Shown piece by piece: positions 1 to 9,246 of a DNA stretch of 61,536 nucleotides. The stretch spans positions 22,501 to 84,036 of the forward strand of contig NZ_KQ058826.1 in NCBI RefSeq assembly GCF_000982955.1, read 5' to 3'. The DNA is from Micromonospora sp. HK10. GTDB taxonomy: Bacteria > Actinomycetota > Actinomycetes > Mycobacteriales > Micromonosporaceae. The notes under the pieces were generated by a model. It worked only from the letters and a program-made list of their open reading frames with translations. It was not told where the DNA came from and made no database searches. Both the position numbers and the translations under genes were made by a program. Position 1 is the stretch's first letter. The number at the start of each line of letters is the position of its first letter.

Positions 1-485
1 ACGTCATCACGTCGGTAGCCAAGACAGCCATATCCCCGGCCGCTCCGGCTCCCCACGTCCGGCTCACGCGCCGATCCATTCACGTCATCAAGCCGGTAGC
101 CAAGACGAGGCAGCACCCCCGGTCGCTCCGGCTCCCCGCCCCCGGCCCTCACGCCCACGCCCCGTCCATGTCCATGTCCATGTCCACGCCCGAACCGTCA
201 GCGTCATGGAGTGGGCAGCCAAGACAGCCGGACCACCGGCGGCTCCGGCTCGGCTCCGACTCCTCACGCCCGGTCCCGATCCACGGCCCGATCCACGGCC
301 CGATCCACGGCCCCGATCCGCAGATCGTGGGGATCGACTGTCGAGAGCGGCACGAACGGCAAGGGCCCCGCGCACCCCAACGATTCACCTGCGTCATCAA
401 GTCGGTAGTCGACGGAGAGGGGTGCCTCGTCCGCAGCTACCGGGCGGGTGGCGGGAGCGGGCGGGGGCGGGGTTACGGTGGGGGC
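1..485. repeat. Degenerate repeats upstream of mqnD, no gene
   Basis: No convincing gene. A motif close to cgtcatcaagtcggtagcc recurs near 3, 83, 203 and 393 with increasing divergence. Shorter tandem runs sit between: tccatg four times at about 167-185 and gatccacggccc three times at about 278-313. The open frames that cross this stretch owe their length to the repeats. It ends just before the GTG start of mqnD, so it may hold that gene's promoter, but I see no clear -35/-10 pair. Confidence 0.5.
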
Positions 486-1316
486 GTGGCGCTCTCCCTG
501 GCGATCTCCCCCTGCCCCAACGACACCTTCGTCTTCGACGCCCTGGTGCACGGCCGGGTGCCCGGCGCACCGTCGGTCGAGGTGACGTACGCCGACGTGG
601 ACGTCACGAACACGGCCGCCGAGCGTGGCGCGTTCGACCTGGTGAAGGTGAGCTACGCGGCGCTGCCCTGGCTGCTCGACGACTACCACCTGCTGCCCTG
701 CGGTGGCGCGCTGGGCCGGGGCTGCGGGCCGCTGGTGCTCACCCGGGGCGACCGGGCCGACCTGTCCGGCGCGACGGTGGCGGTGCCGGGCGAGCGGACC
801 ACGGCGTACCTGCTGTTCCGGCTCTGGGCGGCGGACCAGGCGCCGGCGCGGATCGAGGTGGTGCCGTTCCACGAGATCATGCCGGGCGTCGCCGCCGGCC
901 GGTACGACGCGGGGTTGGTGATCCACGAGGCGCGCTTCACCTACCCGCGGCACGGGCTGACCGCGCTGGTCGACCTCGGCGAGTGGTGGGAGGGCGACAC
1001 CGGCCTGCCGATCCCGCTCGGCGCGATCCTGGCCCGCAAGGGCGCGGTCGACCCGGTCGAGGCCGCCGCCTGGGTCCGCGAGTCGGTCCGGCAGGCCTGG
1101 GCCGACCCGGAGGCCAGCCGGGAGTACGTCCTCGCCCACGCGCAGGAGATGGAGCCCGACGTGGTGGACCGGCACATCGCCCTCTACGTCAACGAGTTCA
1201 CGGCCGACCTGGGAGAGGCCGGCTTCGCCGCCGTCGAGGCGCTGCTGGGCCGGGCCGCCGACGCCGGGCTCGTCCCTCAGACCTCCAGCTCGCGCGCCAC
1301 CGCGTGGACCAGCTGA
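486..1316 (+). CDS. mqnD: 1,4-dihydroxy-6-naphthoate synthase (MqnD)
   Basis: A 276-aa protein that opens with the family signature SLAISPCPNDTFVFDAL. MqnD releases 1,4-dihydroxy-6-naphthoate from cyclic dehypoxanthine futalosine in the futalosine route to menaquinone, a cytosolic step; the fold is that of periplasmic-binding proteins. The frame is open back to 168, but homology begins at the GTG at 486, so the upstream extension is rejected. It stands alone here, with no other mqn gene in the window. Its last 40 bp overlap the 3' end of the convergent cold-shock gene. Confidence 0.93.
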   Translation: MALSLAISPCPNDTFVFDALVHGRVPGAPSVEVTYADVDVTNTAAERGAFDLVKVSYAALPWLLDDYHLLPCGGALGRGCGPLVLTRGDRADLSGATVAVPGERTTAYLLFRLWAADQAPARIEVVPFHEIMPGVAAGRYDAGLVIHEARFTYPRHGLTALVDLGEWWEGDTGLPIPLGAILARKGAVDPVEAAAWVRESVRQAWADPEASREYVLAHAQEMEPDVVDRHIALYVNEFTADLGEAGFAAVEALLGRAADAGLVPQTSSSRATAWTS

Positions 1317-1663
1317 GCGATCTTCTGCGCGGTCTTCTTGTCCGGGAAGCGGCCCCGGCGCAGGTCCGGCTGGACCTTCGCCTCCAGCACCTTGATCATG
1401 TCTTCGACCAGGCCGTGCAGCTCCTCGGCCGGCCGGCGGCGCAGCTCCGCCACGGACGGCGGCGCCTCCAGCAGCTTCACACCCATCGCCTGCGCACCCC
1501 GGCGGCTGTCGACCACGCTGAAATCGACCCGTTGGCCGCCCTTCAGGTCGGTGACCCCCGCCGGTAGCGCGCCCTTCGGCAGGAACACGTCGCCACCCTC
1601 GTCGCTGGTGACGAACCCGTATCCCTTGGCCGCGTCATACCACTTCACTCGACCCGTCGGCAC
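1277..1663 (-). CDS. Cold-shock domain protein with C-terminal extension
   Basis: A 128-aa protein. The first 65 residues or so form a cold-shock domain with RNP1 (KGYGFV) and RNP2 (DVFL), which bind single-stranded RNA or DNA. The remaining 60 residues are an alpha-helical, charged extension absent from the usual 67-aa Csp proteins and typical of a longer actinobacterial form. It probably acts as an RNA chaperone. The 3' end overlaps mqnD convergently by 40 bp, so antisense effects between the two transcripts are possible. Confidence 0.9.
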   Translation of the reverse strand: MPTGRVKWYDAAKGYGFVTSDEGGDVFLPKGALPAGVTDLKGGQRVDFSVVDSRRGAQAMGVKLLEAPPSVAELRRRPAEELHGLVEDMIKVLEAKVQPDLRRGRFPDKKTAQKIAQLVHAVARELEV

Positions 1664-1691
1664 CTGAAAACCCCTGCTTCGCTCGGAACCT

Positions 1692-2315
1692 CTACCCCTC
1701 CAAGGCTAGCCCGATGATCCGGTCCAGCGCCCCTGGGAATCCGGTGAGATCATCCAGCACCAGCTCCGCTCCGGCCGCCGCCAGGTCGGCCGCCGAACAA
1801 GGCCCGGTCGCCACCGCCACGCCCGGGATTCCCGCCGCGCTGGCCGCCGTCATGTCGGCCACGTGGTCGCCCACGTAGAGGGTCGCCCCGTGCTCGCGCA
1901 GCGCGGTCGCCTTCTGCTCGGCGAAGAGGTCCCCGGCCAGCTCGTCGACGGCCAGCCCGAGGTGGTCCAGGTGCAGCTTGGCCAGCCGGCCCAGCTTGGC
2001 GGTGACCACCATGACCCGGCCGCCGCGCGCATGCACCGCCGCGAGCGCGTCCGCCGCGCCGGGCATCGGCACGGCCGGCGTGATCGCGTACGCCGGGTAG
2101 AGCTCCCGGTAGAGGGTCACCGCCTCGTCCACCTGCTCGGGCGGGAACCAGTACGCGATCTCGGTGCGCAGCGGCGGCCCGAGGCGGGACACGGCCAGCT
2201 CGGCATCGACCGGCACTCCGGTCCGTTCGGTCAACGCCCGGAAGCAGGCGGCGATGCCGGGACGCGAGTCGACCAGGGTCATGTCGAAGTCGAAACCGAC
2301 CATGAGTGGGGGCAT
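1692..2315 (-). CDS. HAD-superfamily phosphatase, Gph-like
   Basis: A 207-aa haloacid dehalogenase-type hydrolase. Motif I is FDFDMTLVDSR near residues 8-18, with the nucleophile and acid/base aspartates. A helical cap follows, then motif II (VVTAK), and the YVGDHVADM motif III/IV carries the magnesium-binding acids. This layout matches phosphoglycolate phosphatase-like enzymes; the substrate cannot be read from sequence. It lies 28 bp upstream of the cold-shock gene on the same strand and could share its transcript. Confidence 0.88.
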   Translation of the reverse strand: MPPLMVGFDFDMTLVDSRPGIAACFRALTERTGVPVDAELAVSRLGPPLRTEIAYWFPPEQVDEAVTLYRELYPAYAITPAVPMPGAADALAAVHARGGRVMVVTAKLGRLAKLHLDHLGLAVDELAGDLFAEQKATALREHGATLYVGDHVADMTAASAAGIPGVAVATGPCSAADLAAAGAELVLDDLTGFPGALDRIIGLALEG

Positions 2316-2399
2316 CCCGAGAAGGTACCCGTCGAACCCGAAGCCAGCCGCACGTCCGAGGGGCGCGACGGGCCCCCGCCGGGCTAGCGTGGAACGACG

Positions 2400-4868
2400 A
2401 TGACCACCTCACTCGCCGATCACCTCCGGACCCTCCCGGACGAGTCCCTCGCCGCCCTGCTCCAGCTGCGGCCGGACCTCGTCGTACCGGTGCCGGCCGA
2501 CGTCTCCGCCCTGGCCATCCGCGCCCAGTCGCGGGTCTCCGTCGCCCGGGCGCTCGACGGGCTGGACCAGTTCACCCTGCAGATCCTCGACGCGGCTCGG
2601 CTCACCCGCGACCCGGAGGGCGGCGGCACCAGCGTCGAGGCGATCCTGGCGATGGCCACCGCCGGCGCGCACCCGCCCGCGCCCACCACCATCCGGGGCG
2701 CGGTGAACCGGCTCCGGGCGCTCTTCCTGCTGTACGGGCCCGAGCACGACCTCCAGGTGGTCGGCGGCGTCGACGAGGTGTCGCCGTACCCGGCGGGGCT
2801 GGGCCGGCCGGCGGCGGAGCTGGACCCGCGGGCGGCGGCCGTCTGCACGGACCCGGCGAAGCTGCGCCGGACGCTGCTGTCGGCGCCGCCGTCGGCGCGG
2901 GCGATCCTGGACCGGCTGGCCGCCGGCCCGCCGGTGGGCACGGTGCCACCGGGCGCGCTGGACGCCCCGGCCAGCGGTGCCGAGGACGTCCTCCCGCCGG
3001 ACCTGGTCAACGGGGGCGCGCCGACCGGCTCGCCGATCCGCTGGCTGGTCGAGCACCGCCTGCTGGTCCGAATGTCGGGCGCCAAGGGCGGCGGCACCGT
3101 CGAACTGCCCCGCGAGGTGGCGCTGCTGCTGCGCCGGGACAGTGGCCCGCTGGGCCCGCTGCGCAGTGCCCCGCCCGTGGTGGCCAGCCCACCCCGTGAG
3201 GCGAAGTCGGTGGACTCGGCCGGGGCCGGGCAGACCATGGAGGTGGTCCGGCACACCGAGGCGCTGCTGGACAGCCTCGCCGTCGAGCCGGCCCCGGTGC
3301 TGCGCTCCGGCGGCGTCGGCGTACGCGACCTGCGCCGGATGGCCCGCAACCTCGGGCTGGACGACGGCAGCGCCGCGCTGCTGTTCGAGGTGGCGTACGC
3401 GGCCGGGCTGGCCGGCGAGCTGGACCTGACCGGCTCCAGCTCCGCCCGGTACGGCGGCGACCAGCAGATCCTGCCCACCGCCGGGTACGAGGTGTGGCGG
3501 GCGGCCTCGCTGGCGCAGCGCTGGGAGCAGCTGGCCCGGGCCTGGCTGACCATGACCCGCCAGGCGGGACTGGTCGGGCAGCGTGACGACCGGGACCGGC
3601 CGATCACGGTGCTCTCCGCCGAGGCGGAGCGGGCCAGTGCGCCGACCGTCCGGCGTGCGGTGCTCGACGTGCTGGCCGACCTGGCGCCGGCGGCCGCACC
3701 GACCCCGGAGGAGGTGCTGGAGCTGCTCGACTGGCGGGCGCCCCGGCGGGCCCGGGGTCGGGAGGCCGCGCACCGGGAGGTGCTGGCCGAGGCGGCCCAG
3801 CTCGGCGTGACCGGGCTCGGCGCGCTCACCTCGTACGGGCGGCTGCTGCTGACCGAGATGGCCGAGGCCGACGAGCGGGCCGACGACCCGCTGGGGCTGC
3901 GCTCGGACGCCGAGTCCGGGGAGCCGTCGACCGCCGTGCGGGCGCTGGACGCGCTGCTGCCCGCCCCGGTCGACCACTTCCTGCTGCAGGCCGACCTGAC
4001 CGTGGTGGTGCCCGGCCCGCCCGACCCGGCGCTCGCCGGTGAACTGGACGTGGTGGCCGAGCACGAGTCGGCCGGTGGGGCGAGCGTGCACCGGGTCACC
4101 ACGGCCAGCATCCGCCGCGCCCTGGACGCCGGCTACTCCGCCGACGACCTGCACAGCCTGTTCCGCCGCCGGTCCCGCACCCCGGTGCCGCAGGGCCTCA
4201 CGTACCTGGTCGACGACGTGGCCCGCAAGCACGGCGGCCTGCGGGTCGGTTCGGCCGGCGGGTACGTGCGCAGCGACGACGAGGCGCTGCTCACCGAGGT
4301 GCTGGCCGACAAGCGGCTGGAGCCGCTGGCGTTCCGCCGGCTCGCCCCGACGGTGCTGGTCACCCCGTACCTGGTGCAGCGGATGCTGACCGCGTTGCGC
4401 GACGCCGGCTACGCGCCGGTGCCGGAGGACGCCACCGGCTCGGCGGTGCTGGCCCGGCCGCGCACCCGGCGGGCGCCGGCCCGGATGCCGGCCACCCGTA
4501 CCGTGGATCCGCTGGCCGCGCCGCGGCTGCCGCTGCCGCGCCTGCTCGGCGTGGTGGAGCAGATCCGGCGCGGTGACGCGGCGGCGCGGGCGGCCCGGCG
4601 AGCCCCGGCGGTGGTCCGCGGCGGCGCGGCGCGCACCGGTCCGGCGCCGGCGCACAGTCACAGCGACGCCCTCGCGGTGCTCCAGCAGGCGGTCCGGGAC
4701 AAGGCGCTGGTCTGGGTCGGCTACGTCGACGCGCACGGGGCGACGGCGTCCCGGCTGGTCCGGCCGGTGTCGATCGGGGCGGGCTACCTGCGCGCCGAGG
4801 ACGAGCGCACGGAGATGCTGCACACCTTCGCGCTGCACCGGATCACCGCGGCGGTGCGGGAGGACTGA
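2400..4868 (+). CDS. Helicase-associated protein (Helicase_C_3 family)
   Basis: An 822-aa cytosolic protein that matches my recollection of the actinobacterial helicase-associated (Helicase_C_3) proteins encoded beside XPB. It opens with LADHLRTLPDESLAALLQLRPDL, followed by winged-helix-like segments and a WYL-like C-terminus (about residues 750-822). It has no Walker A motif, so it is not itself a helicase. XPB lies 1.5 kb downstream on the same strand, separated by two minus-strand genes, so the two are neighbours but not one operon. A role as partner of XPB is inferred. Arg/Ala-rich residues about 690-740 form a probable disordered linker. Confidence 0.85.
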   Translation: MTTSLADHLRTLPDESLAALLQLRPDLVVPVPADVSALAIRAQSRVSVARALDGLDQFTLQILDAARLTRDPEGGGTSVEAILAMATAGAHPPAPTTIRGAVNRLRALFLLYGPEHDLQVVGGVDEVSPYPAGLGRPAAELDPRAAAVCTDPAKLRRTLLSAPPSARAILDRLAAGPPVGTVPPGALDAPASGAEDVLPPDLVNGGAPTGSPIRWLVEHRLLVRMSGAKGGGTVELPREVALLLRRDSGPLGPLRSAPPVVASPPREAKSVDSAGAGQTMEVVRHTEALLDSLAVEPAPVLRSGGVGVRDLRRMARNLGLDDGSAALLFEVAYAAGLAGELDLTGSSSARYGGDQQILPTAGYEVWRAASLAQRWEQLARAWLTMTRQAGLVGQRDDRDRPITVLSAEAERASAPTVRRAVLDVLADLAPAAAPTPEEVLELLDWRAPRRARGREAAHREVLAEAAQLGVTGLGALTSYGRLLLTEMAEADERADDPLGLRSDAESGEPSTAVRALDALLPAPVDHFLLQADLTVVVPGPPDPALAGELDVVAEHESAGGASVHRVTTASIRRALDAGYSADDLHSLFRRRSRTPVPQGLTYLVDDVARKHGGLRVGSAGGYVRSDDEALLTEVLADKRLEPLAFRRLAPTVLVTPYLVQRMLTALRDAGYAPVPEDATGSAVLARPRTRRAPARMPATRTVDPLAAPRLPLPRLLGVVEQIRRGDAAARAARRAPAVVRGGAARTGPAPAHSHSDALAVLQQAVRDKALVWVGYVDAHGATASRLVRPVSIGAGYLRAEDERTEMLHTFALHRITAAVRED

Positions 4869-4917
4869 GCCGCGCGGGCCCGGCGCGACACGCCTGGCGC
4901 CGCGCCGCGTCGCTGGG

Positions 4918-5130
4918 TCAGCGCCCGTTGCGGCGGAACGCGCCGATGACGGAGACGGCGAGCAGCAGCCCGAAGCCGGTGCCGGCGGCCTCGCCGAACG
5001 AGGCGACGAAGCCCTGGCGCTGCACGAGCAGCCCGAAGAGGAACCAGCCGAACAGGGCCACGGCGGCGGTCGCGTACCCGATCAGGGTCGCGGTGGACAC
5101 CTCGTGCTGCTCGTCCTGCTCGACGGTCAT
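4918..5130 (-). CDS. Small two-helix membrane protein
   Basis: A 70-aa protein when started at the ATG at 5130, which has a GGAGG a few bases upstream; a longer frame reaches 5187 but starts with Arg/Ser-rich sequence. It has two hydrophobic segments (ATLIGYATAAVALFGWFLFG and GTGFGLLLAVSVIGAF) joined by a short loop, and a basic C-terminus (RRNGR). No family recognised; probably an inner-membrane protein of unknown role. Confidence 0.65.
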   Translation of the reverse strand: MTVEQDEQHEVSTATLIGYATAAVALFGWFLFGLLVQRQGFVASFGEAAGTGFGLLLAVSVIGAFRRNGR

Positions 5131-5220
5131 CCCAGTCCTCCGCCCCGTCCGGAACCCGCTCCCAGAGTGGCACCGCGACGACCTCACCGACCAGGGGTTA
5201 AAACCCTGATCCGGGCGGTG

Positions 5221-5318
5221 GGGTCACGCGGCCGGGGTCACGCGGCCGGGGTCAGGCGGCCGGGGTCAGGCGGCCGGGGTCACGCGGCCGGGGTCAGGCG
5301 GCCGGGGTCACGCCGGGT
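5221..5318. repeat. 14-bp tandem repeat
   Basis: About seven copies of gggtcacgcggccg, with c/g variation at the seventh base, between two minus-strand genes. A small hairpin (ggggttaaaaccc, about 5194-5206) lies just to the left. No CRISPR-like spacer structure. The tract sits right after the end of the L,D-transpeptidase gene. Confidence 0.85.
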
Positions 5319-5344
5319 TCACGCGGCCCGGGTGGCGCGGCGGG

Positions 5345-6223
5345 TCAGGTGCCGGGGCGGCGGCCGAAGACGACGACCCGGGTGCCGACCGAGCCCAGCT
5401 CCCAGAGGCGGACGGCGTCGCGGTGCAGCAGGTTGACGCAGCCGTGCGAGCCGATCGAGCCGTTGTGCAGGTAGGTGGTGGTCTCGTGGAAGCCGATGCC
5501 GCCGTTGAACCGCTGCCAGTAGGGCAGCCACACCTCGTACGGGTTGGACCACTCCTTCAGGTTCCGGTTGGCGACCCGGTAGGTGCCGCCCGGGGTGGCG
5601 TAGCCGGCCATGCCGGTGCGGGTGACGGTCGGGCCGAGCACCACGGTGCCGCCGCGCATCGCCCACACGGTCTGGTGGGTGAGGTCCACGCAGAAGGTGA
5701 GCCCGGTGCCGGCGTTGCAGCGCTTCACGTTGGTGCTGGCCAGCCGCTTCGCCACCGAGTACGTGGTGACGCCGGCGCGCCCGGCGGCGGGGCTGATTCC
5801 GTACCGGCGCTGGAATTTCTTGATCGCGGCGCAGTCGGCGGCGGACTGTTTGCCGTCGACGGTGACCGGCCCGAACCCGCCCAGCCGGGCCAGGTACGTC
5901 TCGACGGCCCGCTGGTGCTCGCCCTGGGGGCAGCCGGTGTACCCGGTGCTGCTGGGCTTGGGCGAGGCGGTCGGCTTGGGGGTGGTCGCCGTCCGGCTGG
6001 GCTTCGGGGTGGCGGGCCGGCTGGGCTTCACCGACGGGGACCGGGTCGTGGGGTCCGGCCCGGGCGTCACGCTCGCCCCCGATGCTCGTTCCGTCACGCT
6101 GACGGGTTCCGGGGCGGCTGCCCCGGATCCGTCGCCGTCCGGATCGAGCGTGCACGCACCGGCGCCGACCAGCACGACAGCGGCCAGGGCGACGACCCGG
6201 CTGACCAACCGGACAGGCTTCAT
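5345..6223 (-). CDS. Lipoprotein L,D-transpeptidase
   Basis: A 292-aa precursor. An N-terminal lipobox (LVGAGAC, Cys24) predicts lipidation and membrane anchoring. A Pro/Ser/Thr/Lys linker leads to a peptidoglycan-binding segment (about residues 95-150) and a YkuD catalytic domain whose motif HNGSIGSHGCVNL places the nucleophile at Cys262. It would form 3-3 crosslinks in peptidoglycan on the outer face of the membrane. A strong GGGGAGGA ribosome-binding site precedes the ATG. It is divergent from xpb with a shared 176-bp upstream region. Confidence 0.92.
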   Translation of the reverse strand: MKPVRLVSRVVALAAVVLVGAGACTLDPDGDGSGAAAPEPVSVTERASGASVTPGPDPTTRSPSVKPSRPATPKPSRTATTPKPTASPKPSSTGYTGCPQGEHQRAVETYLARLGGFGPVTVDGKQSAADCAAIKKFQRRYGISPAAGRAGVTTYSVAKRLASTNVKRCNAGTGLTFCVDLTHQTVWAMRGGTVVLGPTVTRTGMAGYATPGGTYRVANRNLKEWSNPYEVWLPYWQRFNGGIGFHETTTYLHNGSIGSHGCVNLLHRDAVRLWELGSVGTRVVVFGRRPGT

Positions 6224-6399
6224 CTGGTCCTCCCCCTGACAGTTGTCCCGCTTGCTAGACGTACGGGAAGAGTGTGACGTTGCCTGTCCAGCGTGACTTT
6301 TTCCGGACAGCTCCGGGCGTGCAACACTGGATGGTCACCCTTCGGCTGGTCAGCCGGCGTGTGGGTGACCCTGGGCCGGGCGAGGGAGAGGGCACTGGC

Positions 6400-8079
6400 G
6401 TGAGCGGTGGACCACTGATCGTGCAGTCGGACAAGACGCTGCTGCTGGAGATCGACCACCCGGACGCGCAGGCGTGCCGGATGGCGATCGCCCCCTTCGC
6501 GGAGCTGGAACGCTCCCCCGAGCACGTGCACACCTACCGGTTGACGCCGCTGGGTCTGTGGAACGCCCGGGCGGCCGGCCACGACGCCGAGGGCGTGGTG
6601 GACACCCTGATCAAGTATTCGCGTTATCCGGTGCCGCACGCGTTGCTGGTCGACGTGGCCGAGACCATGGACCGGTACGGCCGGCTCCAGCTCGCCAACG
6701 ACCCGGCGCACGGTCTGGTGCTGCGGGCGCTGGACCGGATGGTGCTGATCGAGGTCGCGAAGAGCAAGAAGCTCGCCGGGATGCTCGGCCCGAAGCTCGA
6801 CGACGACACCATCCAGGTGCACCCGTCGGAGCGGGGCCGGCTCAAGCAGGCGCTGCTCAAGCTGGGCTGGCCGGCGGAGGACCTGGCCGGGTACGTGGAC
6901 GGCGAGGCGCACCAGATCGACCTGGCCGAGGCCGGCAAGGACGGCGGCAAGCCGTGGACGCTGCGGTCGTACCAGCGGGAGGCCGTGGAGGCGTTCTGGG
7001 CCGGCGGGTCCGGCGTGGTGGTGCTGCCGTGCGGCGCCGGCAAGACCCTCGTCGGCGCGGCGGCGATGGCCGAGGCGAAGGCGACGACCCTGATCCTGGT
7101 GACGAACACGGTGGCGGGCCGGCAGTGGAAGCGGGAGCTGATCGCCCGCACCTCGCTGACCGAGGCGGAGATCGGCGAATACTCGGGCGAGCGCAAGGAG
7201 ATCCGCCCGGTCACCATCGCCACGTACCAGGTGCTCACCTCCCGCAAGGGCGGCGCGTTCACCCACCTGGACCTGTTCGGGGCGCGCGACTGGGGTCTGG
7301 TCATCTACGACGAGGTGCACCTGCTGCCCGCGCCGATCTTCCGGTTCACCGCGGACCTCCAGGCCCGCCGCCGGCTCGGCCTCACGGCGACGCTGGTACG
7401 CGAGGACGGCCGGGAGGGCGACGTGTTCAGCCTGATCGGCCCGAAGCGGTACGACGCGCCGTGGAAGGACATCGAGCAGCAGGGCTGGATCGCCCCGGCC
7501 GAGTGCACCGAGGTACGGGTCACCCTGACGGACGCCGAGCGGCTGTCGTACGCGACGGCGGAGGCCGAGGAGCGGTACCGGATGGCGGCGACGGCCCGGA
7601 CGAAGCTGCCGGTGGTGCGGGCGCTGGTGGACCGGCACCCGGACGAGCAGGTGCTGGTCATCGGCGGGTATATCGACCAGTTGCACCAGCTCGGCGAGTA
7701 TCTGGACGCGCCGATCGTGCAGGGATCGACGACCAACAAGGAGCGCGAGCGGCTGTTCGACGCGTTCCGGTCGGGTGAGGTTAAGACGCTCGTGATCTCC
7801 AAGGTGGGGAACTTCTCCATCGACCTGCCGGAGGCTGCCGTCGCCATTCAGGTGTCGGGGACCTTTGGGTCGCGGCAGGAGGAGGCGCAGCGGCTGGGGC
7901 GGGTGCTGCGGCCGAAGGCCGACGGGCGGCAGGCGCACTTCTACACGGTGGTGTCCCGGGACACGATCGACACCGAGTACGCGGCACACCGGCAGCGGTT
8001 CCTCGCCGAGCAGGGGTACGCGTACACGATCGTGGACGCGGACGACGTGCTCGGCCCGAAACTCCCGAGCGTTGATTGA
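6400..8079 (+). CDS. XPB-type DNA repair helicase
   Basis: A 559-aa SF2 helicase like the bacterial XPB proteins of mycobacteria (about 549 aa). The N-terminal 180 residues form the damage-recognition-like region. Walker A is PCGAGKT (210-216) and the DEVH box is at 304-307. The C-terminal RecA domain contains the GTFGSRQEEAQRLGRVLRP helicase motif VI. The GTG start at 6400 was chosen because homology begins at SGGPLIVQSDKTLL and an AGGGAGAG lies 9 bp upstream; an in-frame GTG at 6361 is less likely. It is ATP-dependent and probably acts in DNA repair. Confidence 0.93.
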   Translation: MSGGPLIVQSDKTLLLEIDHPDAQACRMAIAPFAELERSPEHVHTYRLTPLGLWNARAAGHDAEGVVDTLIKYSRYPVPHALLVDVAETMDRYGRLQLANDPAHGLVLRALDRMVLIEVAKSKKLAGMLGPKLDDDTIQVHPSERGRLKQALLKLGWPAEDLAGYVDGEAHQIDLAEAGKDGGKPWTLRSYQREAVEAFWAGGSGVVVLPCGAGKTLVGAAAMAEAKATTLILVTNTVAGRQWKRELIARTSLTEAEIGEYSGERKEIRPVTIATYQVLTSRKGGAFTHLDLFGARDWGLVIYDEVHLLPAPIFRFTADLQARRRLGLTATLVREDGREGDVFSLIGPKRYDAPWKDIEQQGWIAPAECTEVRVTLTDAERLSYATAEAEERYRMAATARTKLPVVRALVDRHPDEQVLVIGGYIDQLHQLGEYLDAPIVQGSTTNKERERLFDAFRSGEVKTLVISKVGNFSIDLPEAAVAIQVSGTFGSRQEEAQRLGRVLRPKADGRQAHFYTVVSRDTIDTEYAAHRQRFLAEQGYAYTIVDADDVLGPKLPSVD

Positions 8080-8136
8080 GGTTGACCGCCCGATACCGAT
8101 TGCCGCCTCGAACTGCTGCCCGCCGGATCGGAGTCG

Positions 8137-9246
8137 TCATAGCCGGGTCAGCACCAGGTCCACCTCGCCCGCCTTTTTGCTAGAGTCGCCAAACAGACTG
8201 GTTTGGGTGGCCTTTGTATACGGACGGCGAACTTCCCGCATCGCGAACCGGGGGAGTGCGGTGTGCAGTGCCTCGCGAGTAGCGTCGAGCGTGAGCGACG
8301 CCGCCCCAGTTCGGACGTACGCGACCCCGTCCTTCGAAAGCCTTTCCGCGCAAGCACTAAACACACTCAACAAAAGTTCTCTATAAGCCTTCGGGTTCTC
8401 AAACTTGCCTCGGACTTTGTGCGCCCCGGGCAAGCGCTGAGCGCTGGGCGGACCCCCCATCAGCCACAGCCTAAGCCATTGGTCGTAATGGTAGTTCGTC
8501 AGTGCGAAGTACGGCGGCGAGGTAAAGAGTAAGCGGACCTGCTTCCGTTCCTTCCGCAACAACTCTCCTAACTCCGGCAATACCTCCGTGGCGTCACCTA
8601 GAAGCATCCGGCTGCCAGTCAGACCCGGCCGACCCTTCGCGTATCGCCAACTCAATCGGCTTTTCATGAATGAGAGAGGATCCAGTTCGGGGGGATCCAG
8701 GTCTCGTTCCTTCCACCACCGGACCGCGTAGTCTGGAGCCATTGCCTTGGTCTGCCTCATCTGGTTTGACAGCGACGCGCCCCTCTTGCCATGAAGGTAG
8801 ACAAGCAACATGGCCATTGCGGTGCTATCCACCACATCGTCCCGCCAGTCCAAGGTCCGCCTAGCGGCAACAAGGAAGTGCAGCACCGGCGCGGAAAAGC
8901 ACCTGTGGAAGAACTCCGGGAGCTCCTCTGCTTCGCGTTCGCAGTCGTTGGCTAGAGCACTGACATATTCAAGACGGCCTACCACCGACCTGTACTCTGC
9001 GGGCTCGAGCTTCGTTCGGGCGAAGATCCAACCTACTGGGTTGATCTCAACGCCGAACGCCTGCCGGCCCTGCCAAGCAGCACTGAATACACCAGTACCG
9101 CGACCAGCAAACGGGTCAAGGACGACGTCACCGGGTTTAGAGTAGGCGCGAACAACTTCGTCGGCGAAAGCCGTCGGGAACATGGCATAGTAGGGGCCAA
9201 CCCCTTCCCAACGGCGAACGGCGTCCCCGTAACTCTTGCCGGTCAT
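8137..9246 (-). CDS. DNA methyltransferase (N4-C or N6-A type)
   Basis: A 369-aa protein. The SAM-binding motif DPFAGRGT is at residues 44-51 and the catalytic TSPPY at 242-246, so the order is motif I, long central segment, motif IV. This is the arrangement of exocyclic amino-methyltransferases; whether cytosine N4 or adenine N6 is modified cannot be read from SPPY. It is the last gene of the four-gene operon, and its ATG overlaps the nurA-like stop by 4 bp (ATGA), indicating translational coupling. It would protect self DNA if the operon is a restriction-like system. GC is lower than the flanks. Confidence 0.9.
   Translation of the reverse strand: MTGKSYGDAVRRWEGVGPYYAMFPTAFADEVVRAYSKPGDVVLDPFAGRGTGVFSAAWQGRQAFGVEINPVGWIFARTKLEPAEYRSVVGRLEYVSALANDCEREAEELPEFFHRCFSAPVLHFLVAARRTLDWRDDVVDSTAMAMLLVYLHGKRGASLSNQMRQTKAMAPDYAVRWWKERDLDPPELDPLSFMKSRLSWRYAKGRPGLTGSRMLLGDATEVLPELGELLRKERKQVRLLFTSPPYFALTNYHYDQWLRLWLMGGPPSAQRLPGAHKVRGKFENPKAYRELLLSVFSACAERLSKDGVAYVRTGAASLTLDATREALHTALPRFAMREVRRPYTKATQTSLFGDSSKKAGEVDLVLTRL

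Noticed and set aside
168..485. N-terminal extension of the mqnD frame
   Set aside because: The added 106 residues are encoded by repeats and lack homology; MqnD homology starts at the GTG at 486.
2409..4838. Long minus-strand frame opposite the helicase-associated gene
   Set aside because: It is an Arg/Gly/Gln-rich mirror of a well-supported plus-strand gene; codon bias favours the plus strand.
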